Position numbers and translations under genes: made by a program | Notes under the pieces: generated by a model | The model's input: only the letters and a program-made list of their open reading frames with translations | What the model was told of the DNA's origin: nothing | The model's database searches: none | NCBI GenBank assembly: GCA_030762895.1 | Contig: CM061069.1 | Coordinates: forward strand, 23,141,630-23,205,629 | DNA length: 64,000 nt | Direction: 5' to 3' | Source of the DNA: Sophora flavescens | Lineage: Eukaryota; Streptophyta; Magnoliopsida; Fabales; Fabaceae | Part shown: piece by piece, positions 21,443-33,000 of the stretch | How positions within the stretch are numbered: position 1 is the stretch's first letter | Layout: each line of letters begins with the position of its first letter

Positions 21443-23024
21443 TGTTGGTAGTGGCTACGGTCTCAAGAGGGGGGGTGAATTGAGATATTGAAAAACTTTT
21501 CAACAATTTAAAGCAAAACAGTGTTTCTATTAATGAAAATTGGTTTTCACTCAATTTTAATTCGTAAGAATTAGGTTATGGAACAAGTGATGATGACAAG
21601 AAGAATTATAAGTAGTAACAACAGATTTTAACACAGATTGCAGATTAAAGATTTAAGTTAACAAGTATATGGAGTTTAGGGATAAAAAGAACACGCAAAC
21701 CGATTTATCCTGGTTCAGCTACCTCCTCTGGTAAGCCTACATCCAGTCCCACACCTCTGTGGATTTCTTCACTATAATCAGCAATTACACAATTCTAATT
21801 ACAGCAACACAAGGATACCCTCCTTGCTTAAAAAATCTCCAGAAAGAACACTAGCTTTCTTTACCCAAGGATCCCTTCTATCCTTGTTAAACCCTAAGAG
21901 ATACCCTCTCTTAGTCACTCTAATTCACAAAAAGAATTGAGTAGAAGTAAGACTTTAAAAGCCTGATAATATAAATTGAAGTTCTAACCGCTATCACACT
22001 TTTCTCAGAGATGAAGCACTTTGTTTCACAATCAGTATGAGTTGCGTTTATTGTATGTGTTGTTGTTGTGTTGTTATTGGAAAAGTGTTCCTTTGATCCC
22101 TCTTTATATAGAAGACAAATTATAGCCGTTGGGATCATTTAAGACAGATTTGGATCTGATTTATCAAAATCTGCATTCTTGATTCTTGATCTCAAAATGT
22201 GATTCTGTTTGATCTTTGTAGAGATTGCGTCCATCTTGAGATATAATTGTTTCCATCTGAAAGGATAGACAAGTCTTTTTGAAGAGTAATTAATCCGTGT
22301 TTATTTGAAGAGAAAAATATCCGCGTCCATTTGCCATGTCAGCAGACGGGAGTATTAGCTCAACGTTATTGGACGGGCTCCAACGGGTAGACGAGCGTGC
22401 TAACACAAGGCAATTGGACAGGCTCTAATTTGTAGACGAGCTTTATATATCACGTAAGTGGACGGAGCTTCTAATTTAGCATGTATCATTAGTAGACGAG
22501 CTCCAAGTGTTACTGTCAGTAGACGAGCTTTCCTTTTTACATCAGTAGATGAGCTCTCCAAGTGTTACTATAAGTAGACACGCGCGCTTGTTACTTTCAG
22601 TGGATGCGTGCTTCTTTTACATTAGTGGACGCGTGCTTCTTTTACATCAGTGGACGCGTGCTTCTTTTACATCGCTGGATACGTGCTCCAAGTACCACGA
22701 CAGCAGACGAGATCTTCTGTTTTCTTAGTGGACGTGCTTCTTGTGCCACGTCAGCTTTTTACTTTGTTGTACTTTAGTGGACGAGCTCTTTAGTTGTTCA
22801 TTGGACTTCAGTTCTTTACTTTGTTGGACGTCATTCTTGGTTCACTTCATTGGACGAGCGCTTATATTTTCCCTGTGTTTGACGAGCGCTAGTTTTGCTT
22901 TGTTGGACGAGTGATCTTGCATGCAACTTAACACGTAATGAGTGCGTAGTCAAAATTAAAAATCTTATGCAAAATACACTTTGTTTGTCATACATCAAAA
23001 TATGAATGAGGGCTTAGTCTTACA
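21443..23024 (-). repeat. 5' LTR of the Sirevirus-like element
   Basis: 1582 bp and almost the same as the 3' LTR, with single-base differences and no large indels. The insertion is therefore fairly recent. It holds the same GGACGAG-type motif array (about 22340-22915). Confidence 0.92.
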
Positions 23025-26000
23025 ACTAACATCAGACATCTTCAAGGATTGGGACTAATATCCCCGAGTGAAGCTGAGAACTTCTCTGCAACATCTATAC
23101 ACTCAAACCCAAAATACCACAAAAGAAACTAAACAGAAATAATGCAAAGGTGAGATACCGACATATGAGTTTTATCATAGTAGTCACATACACGACTCTC
23201 ACACAATGACATACAATATATCATAACCATAAACACAGGGACCCATTCCGACAATCAAATGCATTTTGTAAAAACATTTCATGTCACTTCAATATTCATT
23301 GTCTAGTTCACTATCTCCGGAGATCCTAACTTCCCTTCGTCGAGCAATGATTAGGCTACGATACCCTTAACACAATTGTCTCATCAGATCGGCCTCTAAA
23401 TTTAGGTCCGGCTCCAATTGTTCAGGGAACATCATGATGGAGCACCTAAAATAATATTGGAATAGTTCCCTATTGAGTACATTCGTGCCGGGTAACCGAA
23501 TTCCAAGACCCGAGGTTGCAAGGCCCCAAGTATTCGCTGGATGTTCGAAGCCTGAATATCCCTAAGACCCAAGGACCCTAGAATTTATCTTTGGTCCGTA
23601 ACTAACCAATTTACCCAATTCACCCTTTGTGAAATTGTAGCTCGAATACACAATGGCTCATCTGCCACAACGGCATAAAAGCCTGACTATGCATTTAAAA
23701 CAAAGTGTTCTCATTTTCATTTTTCTTTTTCTCATTGTTCTTTCCTCATCAAGGCTTACGCTCTCGACTACTTTTAAATCAAGTATTAAATTAAACTTAA
23801 ATACCCACATAGGATTTTATCAATAAAATCCATGATTCACAATCCCCTTAACAACCGAACACTAGTCTGACGTCTCGGAATTCTAGGTTCTATCTTTCCA
23901 AGAAACTAGAATAGGAACTCTAGCCCGTCAATCCGGAACACTAGGTCCTTTCTACTTTCTCAAAACTCAAAACAAGAACTCTAGCCCGTCAATCCGGAGC
24001 ACTAGGTCATTTCTTTCCCTCAAAACTCAAAACAAGAACTCTAGCTCATCAATCCGGAGCACTAGGTCCTTTATTTTTCATTTTCACTCTCTTTTAGAGG
24101 TTTTCGTTCAGTGAAAACTAAATCGAAAAACAAAAGTTCAAGAGTTTCCAAATTTTGTGTCATAAATACTTTTCGTTCTTAGAAATACTATTTCACTAAA
24201 ACTGTTTTCTTTTAGAAATCCATTTTCTGAAAACTTAGGAAACCACTGAAATCTTTTTCTCAACTTAGAACCAAATACAAAAATCTTGTAAATAGATTTA
24301 TCAAAGGGAGCATTTTCTCTAAATGTTACCATTTTTGAACAACTTTTGGTAAAACCTAAAAGAAAATCTTTGTTTTCAAAAGACTTTTCTTTTCAAAAAT
24401 TCTTTAAACCTTTCATGAATTTTGATATTTCCCATTTTCTTTATTTCCTAACTTTGTTCTATCTTCACACTTTCATCATTTAGGATTTTCCTCCCATTTC
24501 CCAAAGAAAACAAAACACCACTTTTTCGATATTTCTGAGTTAAGGTACATTAATATCTTAATCTTGATTAACAAGCAATGACCAGTGTCATGCCATCAGC
24601 CAATCATAGTCAAGCAAAACAATAATATAATCAACAAACAATAACATTCAAACTCCAATCAAACTCTAAACAATTCAAGCAAGACATCATTACAAAGATT
24701 TAAAAATTAACATACATTCAAACATGACAATAAGTATGTAACTACTAAAACTCTTCAGGTAAACTCCATTTACCTTTTTAGACCATAAAAGAAAGATCAT
24801 TCATTACGGGTTCTTCTAACTCCTTTCGACAGGTGCGGGCAACTCCTATCAGTTCCCAAAAACACAAAACTTGCTCATCTGAGCAAACGCAACCATGACG
24901 ACATCCCAAAGAGAAAATCCAAGCATTTTCAACAACCAGATAAAAGAAATAATCAGTTACTCATCATCAAAACATACAATCTAAAAATCCGAAACCTTTA
25001 ATTTAACAAAACAAAACCAGTTTTCCAATAACTCAATTTGGGCAAAAAGGGTTCATCACAAAAATTGGGGAATTTGAGATTTGCTCATAGAATCCTGAAA
25101 TTAGTTTAGGAAAACAATAATTGATAGTCCCAATTGCATAAATCAAGGTTCAGTTTCAATATTGAAATCGAAAATTAAAATGTTAGGGTTAGGGTTTTCA
25201 AAATCAATTTAGGGACTTACAAAAGAGAGGAGATCAGGGGTAAAACACTTACCCAAAGTGAAGAAGAGAAAACATGGTGGCTGGAGGCCAACTGGCGCGG
25301 CGACAGGCGGCAGAGGATGGCGGCAGTGGGTTTTTCAAAATACTCATGGACCAAAACAAAGAGAAACCCCTCATAGAAGATGATAGGGGGGTCGAACCAC
25401 CATAGACGGCGGCTAGGAGGCATCACCGGGGCGGTCGGTGTGACGTCGCACGGCGGAGCCAAGCGGAGCAGAACGAGTGGAGCAAGGAGGATGTGTTTCG
25501 GGTTAGCTCCTTCGCCTTTGATATAGTCGACCCGAACGGCGACCGGACGACGGACATGGACGGCGCTCCCAGGGGCGGCGGCGTGCGGCTGTGGTTGTGG
25601 AGGGAAGGTGGAAGAAAGTGAAGTTGAAGGGAGGAAGAAGAAGAAAGAAAGAAAAGAAAGAAAAAAAAAAGAGAAAGAAGAAGGGGGGGAGAGAGAAACG
25701 TCGAGTGTGAGAGGGAGATATAAGGAGTAAAATCATTTTCTTTTTTATTTTAAAGGTGATAAGTACAAAAATGAGTAGTAAATATTGAGCCTAAAAATAA
25801 ACATATTTTTGGTTTTTGAATCTAAAACTAAAGGGTGACAAATATATACTTTCAAAATTTGAAATAAAGTAGAGATTGATAGTTGAATTGATCAACTAAG
25901 AAAATCCACGATCCAACATTTAATCTCCGATTAATGTCAAACCAGTTTATTTTCAAATATAAAAATAAATAGAATAAAATATGAAAATAATTTTCTTTCA

Positions 26001-26615
26001 ATCATATCATTTAAAATATTTTTCTAAATGAATACTAGTAGTGACAATAACATAATATTATTGTCTAGTGAAAGTACTTCTACTGGAATAAGGCGGTGCT
26101 GACACACTTAATAAAATAATTTTTAAAAGAGTAAATAAAATTACACAAGATCAAGCATCATAAAATAAACAAAATTAATTGTCCAAATAATTATTATTCC
26201 AATAAAAATAATATAAACAGATATATTTTACCGATATTGAAAAAAAGTAAAAACCGGGGTGTTACATTAAAACCTAATTGCATGTGAGTTTTAGGTTTAT
26301 GAGTTTCATAAATATTAAGTTTTCCTCCTATTTGAGTTGATTAAGGCCGAAACCCTAATTGTTTGGGTTAAAAAGACCCAACTTTGATTTTCATGAAACT
26401 ATGTTGTTTTGGTCCTTATGTTTTCAACATACATGTAATACTAAATGTGAAAGTAGTTGTTCTTGAGTTTTTGAGAATGAAAAAGTATTTTAAACATTTT
26501 ATTGATTTCTTGCATGTTGATGAAAAGTTGGAGAAATTTTGAGTCATAGTGGTTTTAATAAAAATACTTACTATTAGCTTTATTTTGATGCATACATGGG
26601 TTGATAAATGTTGAA

Positions 26616-26724
26616 ATATTTACAAAGCATGGTGTGCTTCAAGTGATTGGTGGTTCTTGGGGTGCCAACCTAGTTGGGATGCCTTGTTCCACAGTGATGC
26701 CTTTGCATACCATTTTTTTAAAAA
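26616..26724 (+). mobile_element. SINE-like insertion in the 5' LTR
   Basis: About 109 bp with the core ggtgccaacctagttgggat and an A-run at its end. It is flanked by an aaatgttgaa direct repeat (26606-26615 and 26725-26734). The 3' LTR (about 36228-36246) has the empty site with one aaatgttgaa. A variable-length duplication plus A-tail fits target-primed insertion of a SINE. Confidence 0.75.
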
Positions 26725-28921
26725 AAATGTTGAAAAATTTGAATTCTAGCCTATGATTTTGAGTAGGCCGAATGTAATGTTTTTGAGGTTAAGAAAGTGT
26801 TGTTTTAAAAATTTTAGAAAGTTCATGTGTTGAAAACTATCATTTTGGTGACATGCTTGCAAGTGCAAAGTTAGAAAATCAAGTTCCTAACATTTTATTT
26901 TCATGGAGGCCGAAACTCTATTGGAAGAGTTAAGGAGGCCTTATTCAATTTTGTTTAGGAGGATGTTTTCTTAAAACATCATTTCATTTACATGCATGCA
27001 GTTAGAAAATTAGAAATCAAAATTTTTACACACTTTTATGTGTAGGCCGAAAATCACTTTTAAAATGAAGTTAGGAGATTAAAAATTGTTTCTAAGTTTT
27101 TAACCTTTATTTTATCTCTATGATGTTTAAGGATTTTAAATCCAAAAAGCTTGTGAAAATCTAGAATTTTTACATTTATTAGCATGTTACAACCGAAACA
27201 TGCATAAGAGTTTTCAAGTAATTTTTTTCAAATTTTAACTTGTAAACTTAATCTTGCTTAGATCCGAGCCCGCGACATCGAAATCAAGTTTGTTTTCATT
27301 GAACACGAGAGGACTATGGTCTCTTTACTACTCGTTTTGAGGTAAGGGGAGACAGCCTGAGGGATATTTAATTATGATAACTATATATATTTTTATGTGT
27401 TTGTATGTGTTTTGTTTGAGATTTCATTATTTGTTATGTTTAACTGAAGTTTTGGTATGTTGATTTGGTTTATTTTTGAATGATTTGAGGAATATTCATG
27501 AATCTGTCTTTGGAATCATTAGATTAAAATGAGTTGATTACTTGTTATGTGTATTATAATGATGCTTTGGTTGTTGCATGGAAAGCCTAACTAGTGTTAG
27601 TGCTCAATTAAAAATTCTCAAGATAAAAGCGTTAATAAAACTATATGAAGAATATTAAGAATAAACATCTCATTTGAAGAAATATTTTGGAAAAAGAAAT
27701 TTTATTTGAATAAGAATTTAAATGATTTTATGCTAGAATAAAAAAAAATAAAATATTTTATGAAGAGAAAACGTGAAGAGAAAACAAATTGATTTCTTAG
27801 TTCCAAAAAGATTTTATTTAAAAACTTCAAGTGTTTTCAGAAAAATAAAATTTTCAAAAACAAAAATAGTTATTTTTTTAAATAATGGATTTTCTATAAT
27901 TTAGAGTTTTCTTTTCAAAATTAATTTTAGACAATGAGTTTTCCTTTAAGGCTTTATTTAAATGAAAATATCCGATAACTTGGATAAGTTACGGGAAAAA
28001 ATATTTTGTTTTGTATTTAGATTTCACTGAACGAAAAATAGCGTTGAAAAGTGAACCTAGTAACCGAGACGTCGGGATACTAGAGTTGTTAAGCACATTG
28101 ATCTATGATCCGTGTCACGTTGTTGCAGACTATATGTCCTATATAAGTTGTTGTGGACTGTGTGTCTTGTACACGTTATATTAAAACGTGGTGAATGTGG
28201 TAAAAAGGTAAAAGTTGTTTCCTGTGACCACAACGTCCAAAACTGGTGCATCACTTTAGGACGGTTGTGATTAGACACTTGGACTTTCATGTCCTGTATT
28301 GATAATAAAAGTTTAAAATGTTGAAAGATTTTGGGTGGTCGTGACCCTTGAGCCTCGACGAAGGAAAGAATGAAACACAAAGAAAAACAAAAAAAAACAA
28401 AAAAAAATGTTTTTACATGAATTTGGCAGATGTGCCCAAGTTGTTTTGTGTGAATACCTTTAAGGGGAATGTATCTCATGCGACATTGTATCCATGGTGC
28501 CTTGATGGACCATGATTTCCAAGGGCCTTGTTCGCTGTGCCTTGTGTAGGACAGTGTGCTCTGGAACCCACCGGTGTTGATCACTGTGCCTTGAGTTGGA
28601 TAGTGCTGTAGGAATGAAGTTGTGCCAAGTGTTGGCTATTTGAGCCTGATCAGCTCACTGTTTTTTTTTTTAAAAATGAAGTTGGGACCTCCGGATATTT
28701 AGGATAGATTGTGAATTATAGAAGTTCCATGGAATTTCCAAAATAACGATGATTGTAGAAGTTACTGTATTATGTTGAAAATCTTATGCTGTATGTAACT
28801 GTTTATTTGTACATGTTGTTTTGTGTGTAGTACATGTAGTTGTCATAAATCATCCATATATTGGTATCTCACCCTTGCATTTTCTTTTCTCTATCAGCTA
28901 CCTATATCTGCTTGAATATAA

Positions 28922-29420
28922 ATGGAACCGAACATGCCCCTAGCGCACTTGAGGGTGCGGGCCATTATCTTATAGATAATGTGCATGGTTCGGATGCATG
29001 GGTCTTTATCAGGGGCCCTAGACGACTGAGTATTCTAGCCCTGTCTGCACTGTTGATGGCACTGAGGTAGGTGGACCAGAGAGGAGAGTGCAAACCTTTG
29101 AGACTATTCAGACTTCATTACCACCTATGGAATCTTATTTGCAGCATATGGCCGCTAGGAGACTTTTTGTGCTAAATCATCTCCCGGACGTTCATCAACC
29201 AGATGCAGTACCAGCTCCACCTGTAGACGAGGATCCCCAGGAGATGGTTGAGGAGGACCCTGCTGAGGTTATAGAGGAGGACCCACAGTACTACCCGCTC
29301 AGTGACGATGATGATGATGATGACTCTCCTGATACGGGAGTTGGAGGAGTTGTGTCTTCACCAGACATGCCTATAGAGGATGGGGATGACCATCACGGTC
29401 TCCCTAATGGGTACCGATAG
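28922..29420 (+). pseudogene. LTR-internal ORF, 5' LTR copy (broken)
   Basis: An ATG at 28922 opens a frame that stops after 17 codons (28973-28975). After a frameshift, the homologous frame is open from 29088 to 29420. The C-terminal part is acidic and proline-rich: PAPPVDEDPQEMVEEDP, an aspartate run, then DHHGLPNGYR. The 3' LTR copy (55570-56007) is intact in the part broken here. The ORF lies between the TATCTCACCC block and the LTR end, ahead of the primer-binding site. It does not resemble gag or pol. Confidence 0.5.
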
Positions 29421-29644
29421 TCTGTCTGACCAGCTATGGTATTTATCTTCTCTTTTGGGGTAATGTTGTTAGGATAGTCGTTTCTTTCCTCTGAAAACTG
29501 TAGTTTATTTTGACTTAGAACTTGCTAAATCGGTTTGACTTTGTTAGTGTATGTTTAACCTTTAACTTTATTTCACTGTACAACCCGACTTTTCACTCGT
29601 GTAAGTTCTATCAAGTGGCTTGTCTCCAAGAAGGCCTTATGTCT

Positions 29645-29666
29645 AATATATATATATATATATATA
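29645..29666. repeat. Short (AT)n tract in the 5' LTR
   Basis: About 10 units; the same site in the 3' LTR (56277-56358) has about 40. Confidence 0.9.
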
Positions 29667-29870
29667 AGGTGTTTTGTATCTTTGACTCAACTACGTGTTA
29701 TTTATTTATGTTATTTGATGCATGAAGGAGAAAGTCTTATAATGACTAAGGATGAAGTTAATTTCACAAAAATGTATTTCCGAAAGTAATTGATAATCTA
29801 TTAAACGTTTTATTTTCTGCTTAATAAAGTAATTAATGAGATACCCGGTTTAAGGGTGTCACCTTGAGGG

Positions 29871-29885
29871 TGGTATCTGAGCTGG
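29871..29885 (+). other. Primer-binding site of the Gypsy element
   Basis: TGGTATCTGAGCTGG lies 7 bases past the 5' LTR end and matches the initiator tRNA-Met type of PBS used by many plant Gypsy elements. Confidence 0.85.
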
Positions 29886-30055
29886 TCGAGTCTTTCCGGA
29901 AGAGTTGGGAATAGGCTTGTTGTGTTTGTGCTATGTAATCTCTGAATAGGCTTGTTTGAATTACTTCTTAGAAGTAATAAGTGTTAGTGAGTAGATAAGT
30001 GTTTTAATCCCTGGTTACCCTTTTACTGATTTTATCTTGTTGGTCAGTTATAGAA

Positions 30056-33000
30056 CTAGAAGCAGGATGTGGGCGTGGCAGTGGAAGAGGCCGTAGGGGT
30101 GGTTTTGTTGGTGGCCGTGGACATGATGGCCGGGGAATGGACTATGTAGCTCAAGCTATAGCAAACGTTGTGGCTGTCATTGCACAACAAACTGCTACCC
30201 TGACTGCTCAACATTAATAAGAGCAGGCTCGTGCTGAACAAGAAGCTAAAAGTCATGGTCTGACAGCTTTTCGACGCCAGAACCTGCCGCAATTTCATGG
30301 GGATGCTGATCCTACAAAGGCTGACTTGTGAATCCAAGAACTAGAAAAGATTTTCGAGTTGATTCATAGCCCTGAAGCAGTAAGAGTACCTTATGCTACT
30401 TTCTTGTTAATGGGAGATGCTGAATACTGGTGGAGAGGCACCAGGCAACTGCTAGAGGCAAATCATCAAGAGGTTACTTGGGAGGTTTTCCATACTGCAT
30501 TTTTGGACAAATACTTCCCTCGAAGTGCTCGAGCTGAAAAAGAGCAGGTGTTTCTGCGCTTGCGATAAGGAGATATGACAGTCGGGGAATACGAGGCGAA
30601 GTTCGAATCAATTACCAAGTATTTTCGGTTTTTCCAAGACAATCCAGATGAAGGCTGGAAGTGCGAAAGATTTGAAGGAGGACTGCGGTATGAAATCAAA
30701 GACTCAGTGCTGCCACTGGAGATCGAGAATTTTCAGGCCCTGGTAGAAAACTGCAGAAAGATTGAACAGACTAGGAAAGGTAGAGACAACAGAGGGAATA
30801 TTGGTGGACCCTCGCATTCTTGGAACTAGTTTCAAAGTCAAAACTAGAAAGGAAGATAGAATCAGAAAAAGCCATATCCATACCAGTTGTGAACAACCGG
30901 AATCAACAACAGTATCGTCCTATTGCCTCAGCAACTGGAAGTGGGGGTCAGAGGAGTCAAGGACAAGATCATGGGAGGAAGTGCTATAAGTGTGGAGACC
31001 AGAACCTTTTGGCAGATGTTTGTCCGTTGTGAGGAATGAAGTGCTTCAACTGTGATCGATTGGGACGCTTGGTAAAAGACTGTAAACGGGGAACCTGCCG
31101 TCAACAGCGCACGAGTCAATAAACCAACGGCTAGAGGAAGATGTTTTACCATGAGTGGTACCGAAGCCTCGAACTCCAAAGATCTGATACAAGAGATCTG
31201 TAACATAGCTGATAACTTCTTAATTGTGCTTTCGATTCGGGTGCGACGAATTCTTTTATCTCGGTGGATTGTGTGAGACTGTTAGGGTTACCTGTTTCTT
31301 CTTTGCCGTATGACTTGATTGTTTCAACTCCTACTGTTTAACCTGCTACTGTTAATATGGTGTGCTTGAACTGTCCTATTGTCATTATGGATCGACACTT
31401 CCTTGTTGATCTGATCTGTTTACCTTTAGTACAACTAGACGTAATTTTGGGTATGGATTGGCTATCTTCCAATCACGTTCTTTTATATTGTGCCCACAAA
31501 ACCTTAGTTTTCCCTAATCTTGAGATTTTTGGATTCTTATCCACCAACCGAGTGAGAACCTTTTCGAAGGAAGAAGATCAGAAATACTTGCTTTTGACTA
31601 GCTTAGAAGTTGAGGAGGAAGTCGATTTGAATACCATACCTGTTGTGAAGGACTTTCCGGAGGTGTTTTCGAATGATGTCCCAATATTACCACCAGTAAG
31701 TGGTATTGAATTCTCCATCCATCTTGTTCCAGGAACGGGTCCGATATCGATTGCTCCGTATCGGATGTCACCTGCATAACTCGTTGAGTTGAAAGCTCAA
31801 TTGGAAGACCTGTTACCAAAGAAGTTCATAAGACCCAGCGTTTCTCCATGGGGAGCACCTGTTCTTTTAGTCCGAAAGAAGGATGGAGGTTCAAGACTTT
31901 GCTTAGATTATAAGCAACTGAACAAAGTTTAGATCAAGAACAAGTACCCGTTGCCCCGCATAGATGACCTGATGGATCAATTGCAGGGAGCTGTTGTTTT
32001 CTCGAAGATAGACTTGAGGACGGGTTACCACCAGATTAGAGTGAAGACCCAAGATATACCAAAGACGGCGTTCCAAACCCGTTACGGGCATTATGAGTAC
32101 CTTGTGATGACTTTTGGAGTATCAAATGCACATGTTGTCTTCATGGACTATATGAATCGGATCTATCGACCATTTCTTGATAAATTTTTTGTCGTATTCA
32201 TCGATGACATCCTCATCTACTCTAAGAATCAAGAGGAACATGAAGAACACTTGCGACAAGTTCTACAGATCTTACGCGAGAAAGAGTTCTATGACAAACT
32301 ATTGAAGTGTGAATTTTGGCTTGAAGAAGTGAAGTTATTGGGGCACGTGATTTCAAGAGATGGGATTGCAGTAGATCCCGCTAAAGTAGAGGCAATGCTT
32401 TCATGGGATAGGCCGAGGACAGTAATAGAAATTCGGAGTTTTGTCGGCTTGGCTGGATATTGCCGAAGATTTATCGAGGGGTTCTCCAAGATTGTTGCTC
32501 CATTGACCCAACATACGAGGAAGGACCAACCTTTTTCATGGACTGCAGAATGTGAAGAAAGTTTCCAAACGATAAAGGAACGTTTGACAACTTCACCAGT
32601 GTTAATACTTCCTGAACCTAACAAACCTTAAGAGGTGTACTGCGATGCTTCGTACCAGGGTTTGGGTTATGTATTAATGCAACACCGGAAGGTCGTAGAC
32701 TATGCGTCACGTCAGCTGAAAACTCATGAGAAGAATTACCCAACGCACGATCTGGAGTTAGTTGCGGTGGTCTTTGCACTAAAGATATGGAGACATCATC
32801 TGTATGGAGCGAAGTTCGATGTTTTCAGCGACCACAAAAGTCTGAAGTACCTGTTTGACTAGAAAGAACTCAATATGAGACAAAGGCGGTGGATGGAATT
32901 CTTGAAAGATTATGACTTTGATTTACAATATCATCCTGGAAAAGCGAATGTCGTGGCAGATGCTTTGAGCCGGAAAGCCATACATGTTTCAACAATGATG

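Larger units (their letters stand above)
16239..23024 (-). mobile_element. Sirevirus-like Copia retrotransposon, internally deleted
   Basis: A 6.8-kb element flanked by actaa (16234-16238 and 23025-23029). Its LTRs of about 1.58 kb start TGTTGGTAGTGG. Transcription runs on the minus strand, so 21443-23024 is the 5' LTR. A primer-binding site reading TGGCATCAGGGC lies just inside it, and a polypurine tract (complement of ctccccc, about 17824-17830) lies next to the 3' LTR. Gag and RT/RNase H remain; protease and integrase are absent. The RT resembles Sirevirus RT (YVDDIIFGAT, MSMMGELTFFLGLQIKQ). Confidence 0.92.
15804..26266 (-). mobile_element. Solo LTR of a Gypsy-type element (family C), split by a Copia element
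   Basis: It starts TGTAACACCCCCC at 15804 and ends CGGGGTGTTACA at 26266. It is flanked by ttaaa (15799-15803 and 26267-26271). The host LTR's other copy has the uninterrupted site near 35895. Without the Copia element it is about 3.7 kb with no second LTR, PBS or pol, so it is a solo LTR left by recombination. Shared LTR blocks read in order on the minus strand: AAGGTAAATGGAGTTTACCT (about 24775), CCGAGACGTCAGACTAG (about 23876) and GGTATCTCACC (about 23152). A GC-rich patch (25270-25600) is part of the LTR. Confidence 0.88.
14451..29863 (+). repeat. 5' LTR of the Gypsy element, interrupted
   Basis: The native LTR is about 4.83 kb: 14451-15803 joined to 26272-29863, minus a SINE-like insert at 26616-26724. 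It starts TGTAACGCCCC and ends GTGTCACC, where the 3' LTR has GTGTCACA. It carries the shared blocks GAGGTAAGGGGAG (27339), CCGAGACGTCGGG (about 28064) and TATCTCACCCTTG (28865), followed by an LTR-internal ORF. Confidence 0.92.

Noticed and set aside
25217..25736. GC-rich frames near the end of the family C solo LTR
   Set aside because: They are short, of low complexity (poly-Phe/Leu, Arg-rich), and within a well-delimited LTR.
28057..28584. Minus-strand frame of 175 codons, with a related frame at 54881-55237
   Set aside because: It lies antisense in the Gypsy LTR and is shared only because the two LTRs are copies. The second copy is shorter, with frame differences, and there is no protein-like composition pattern.
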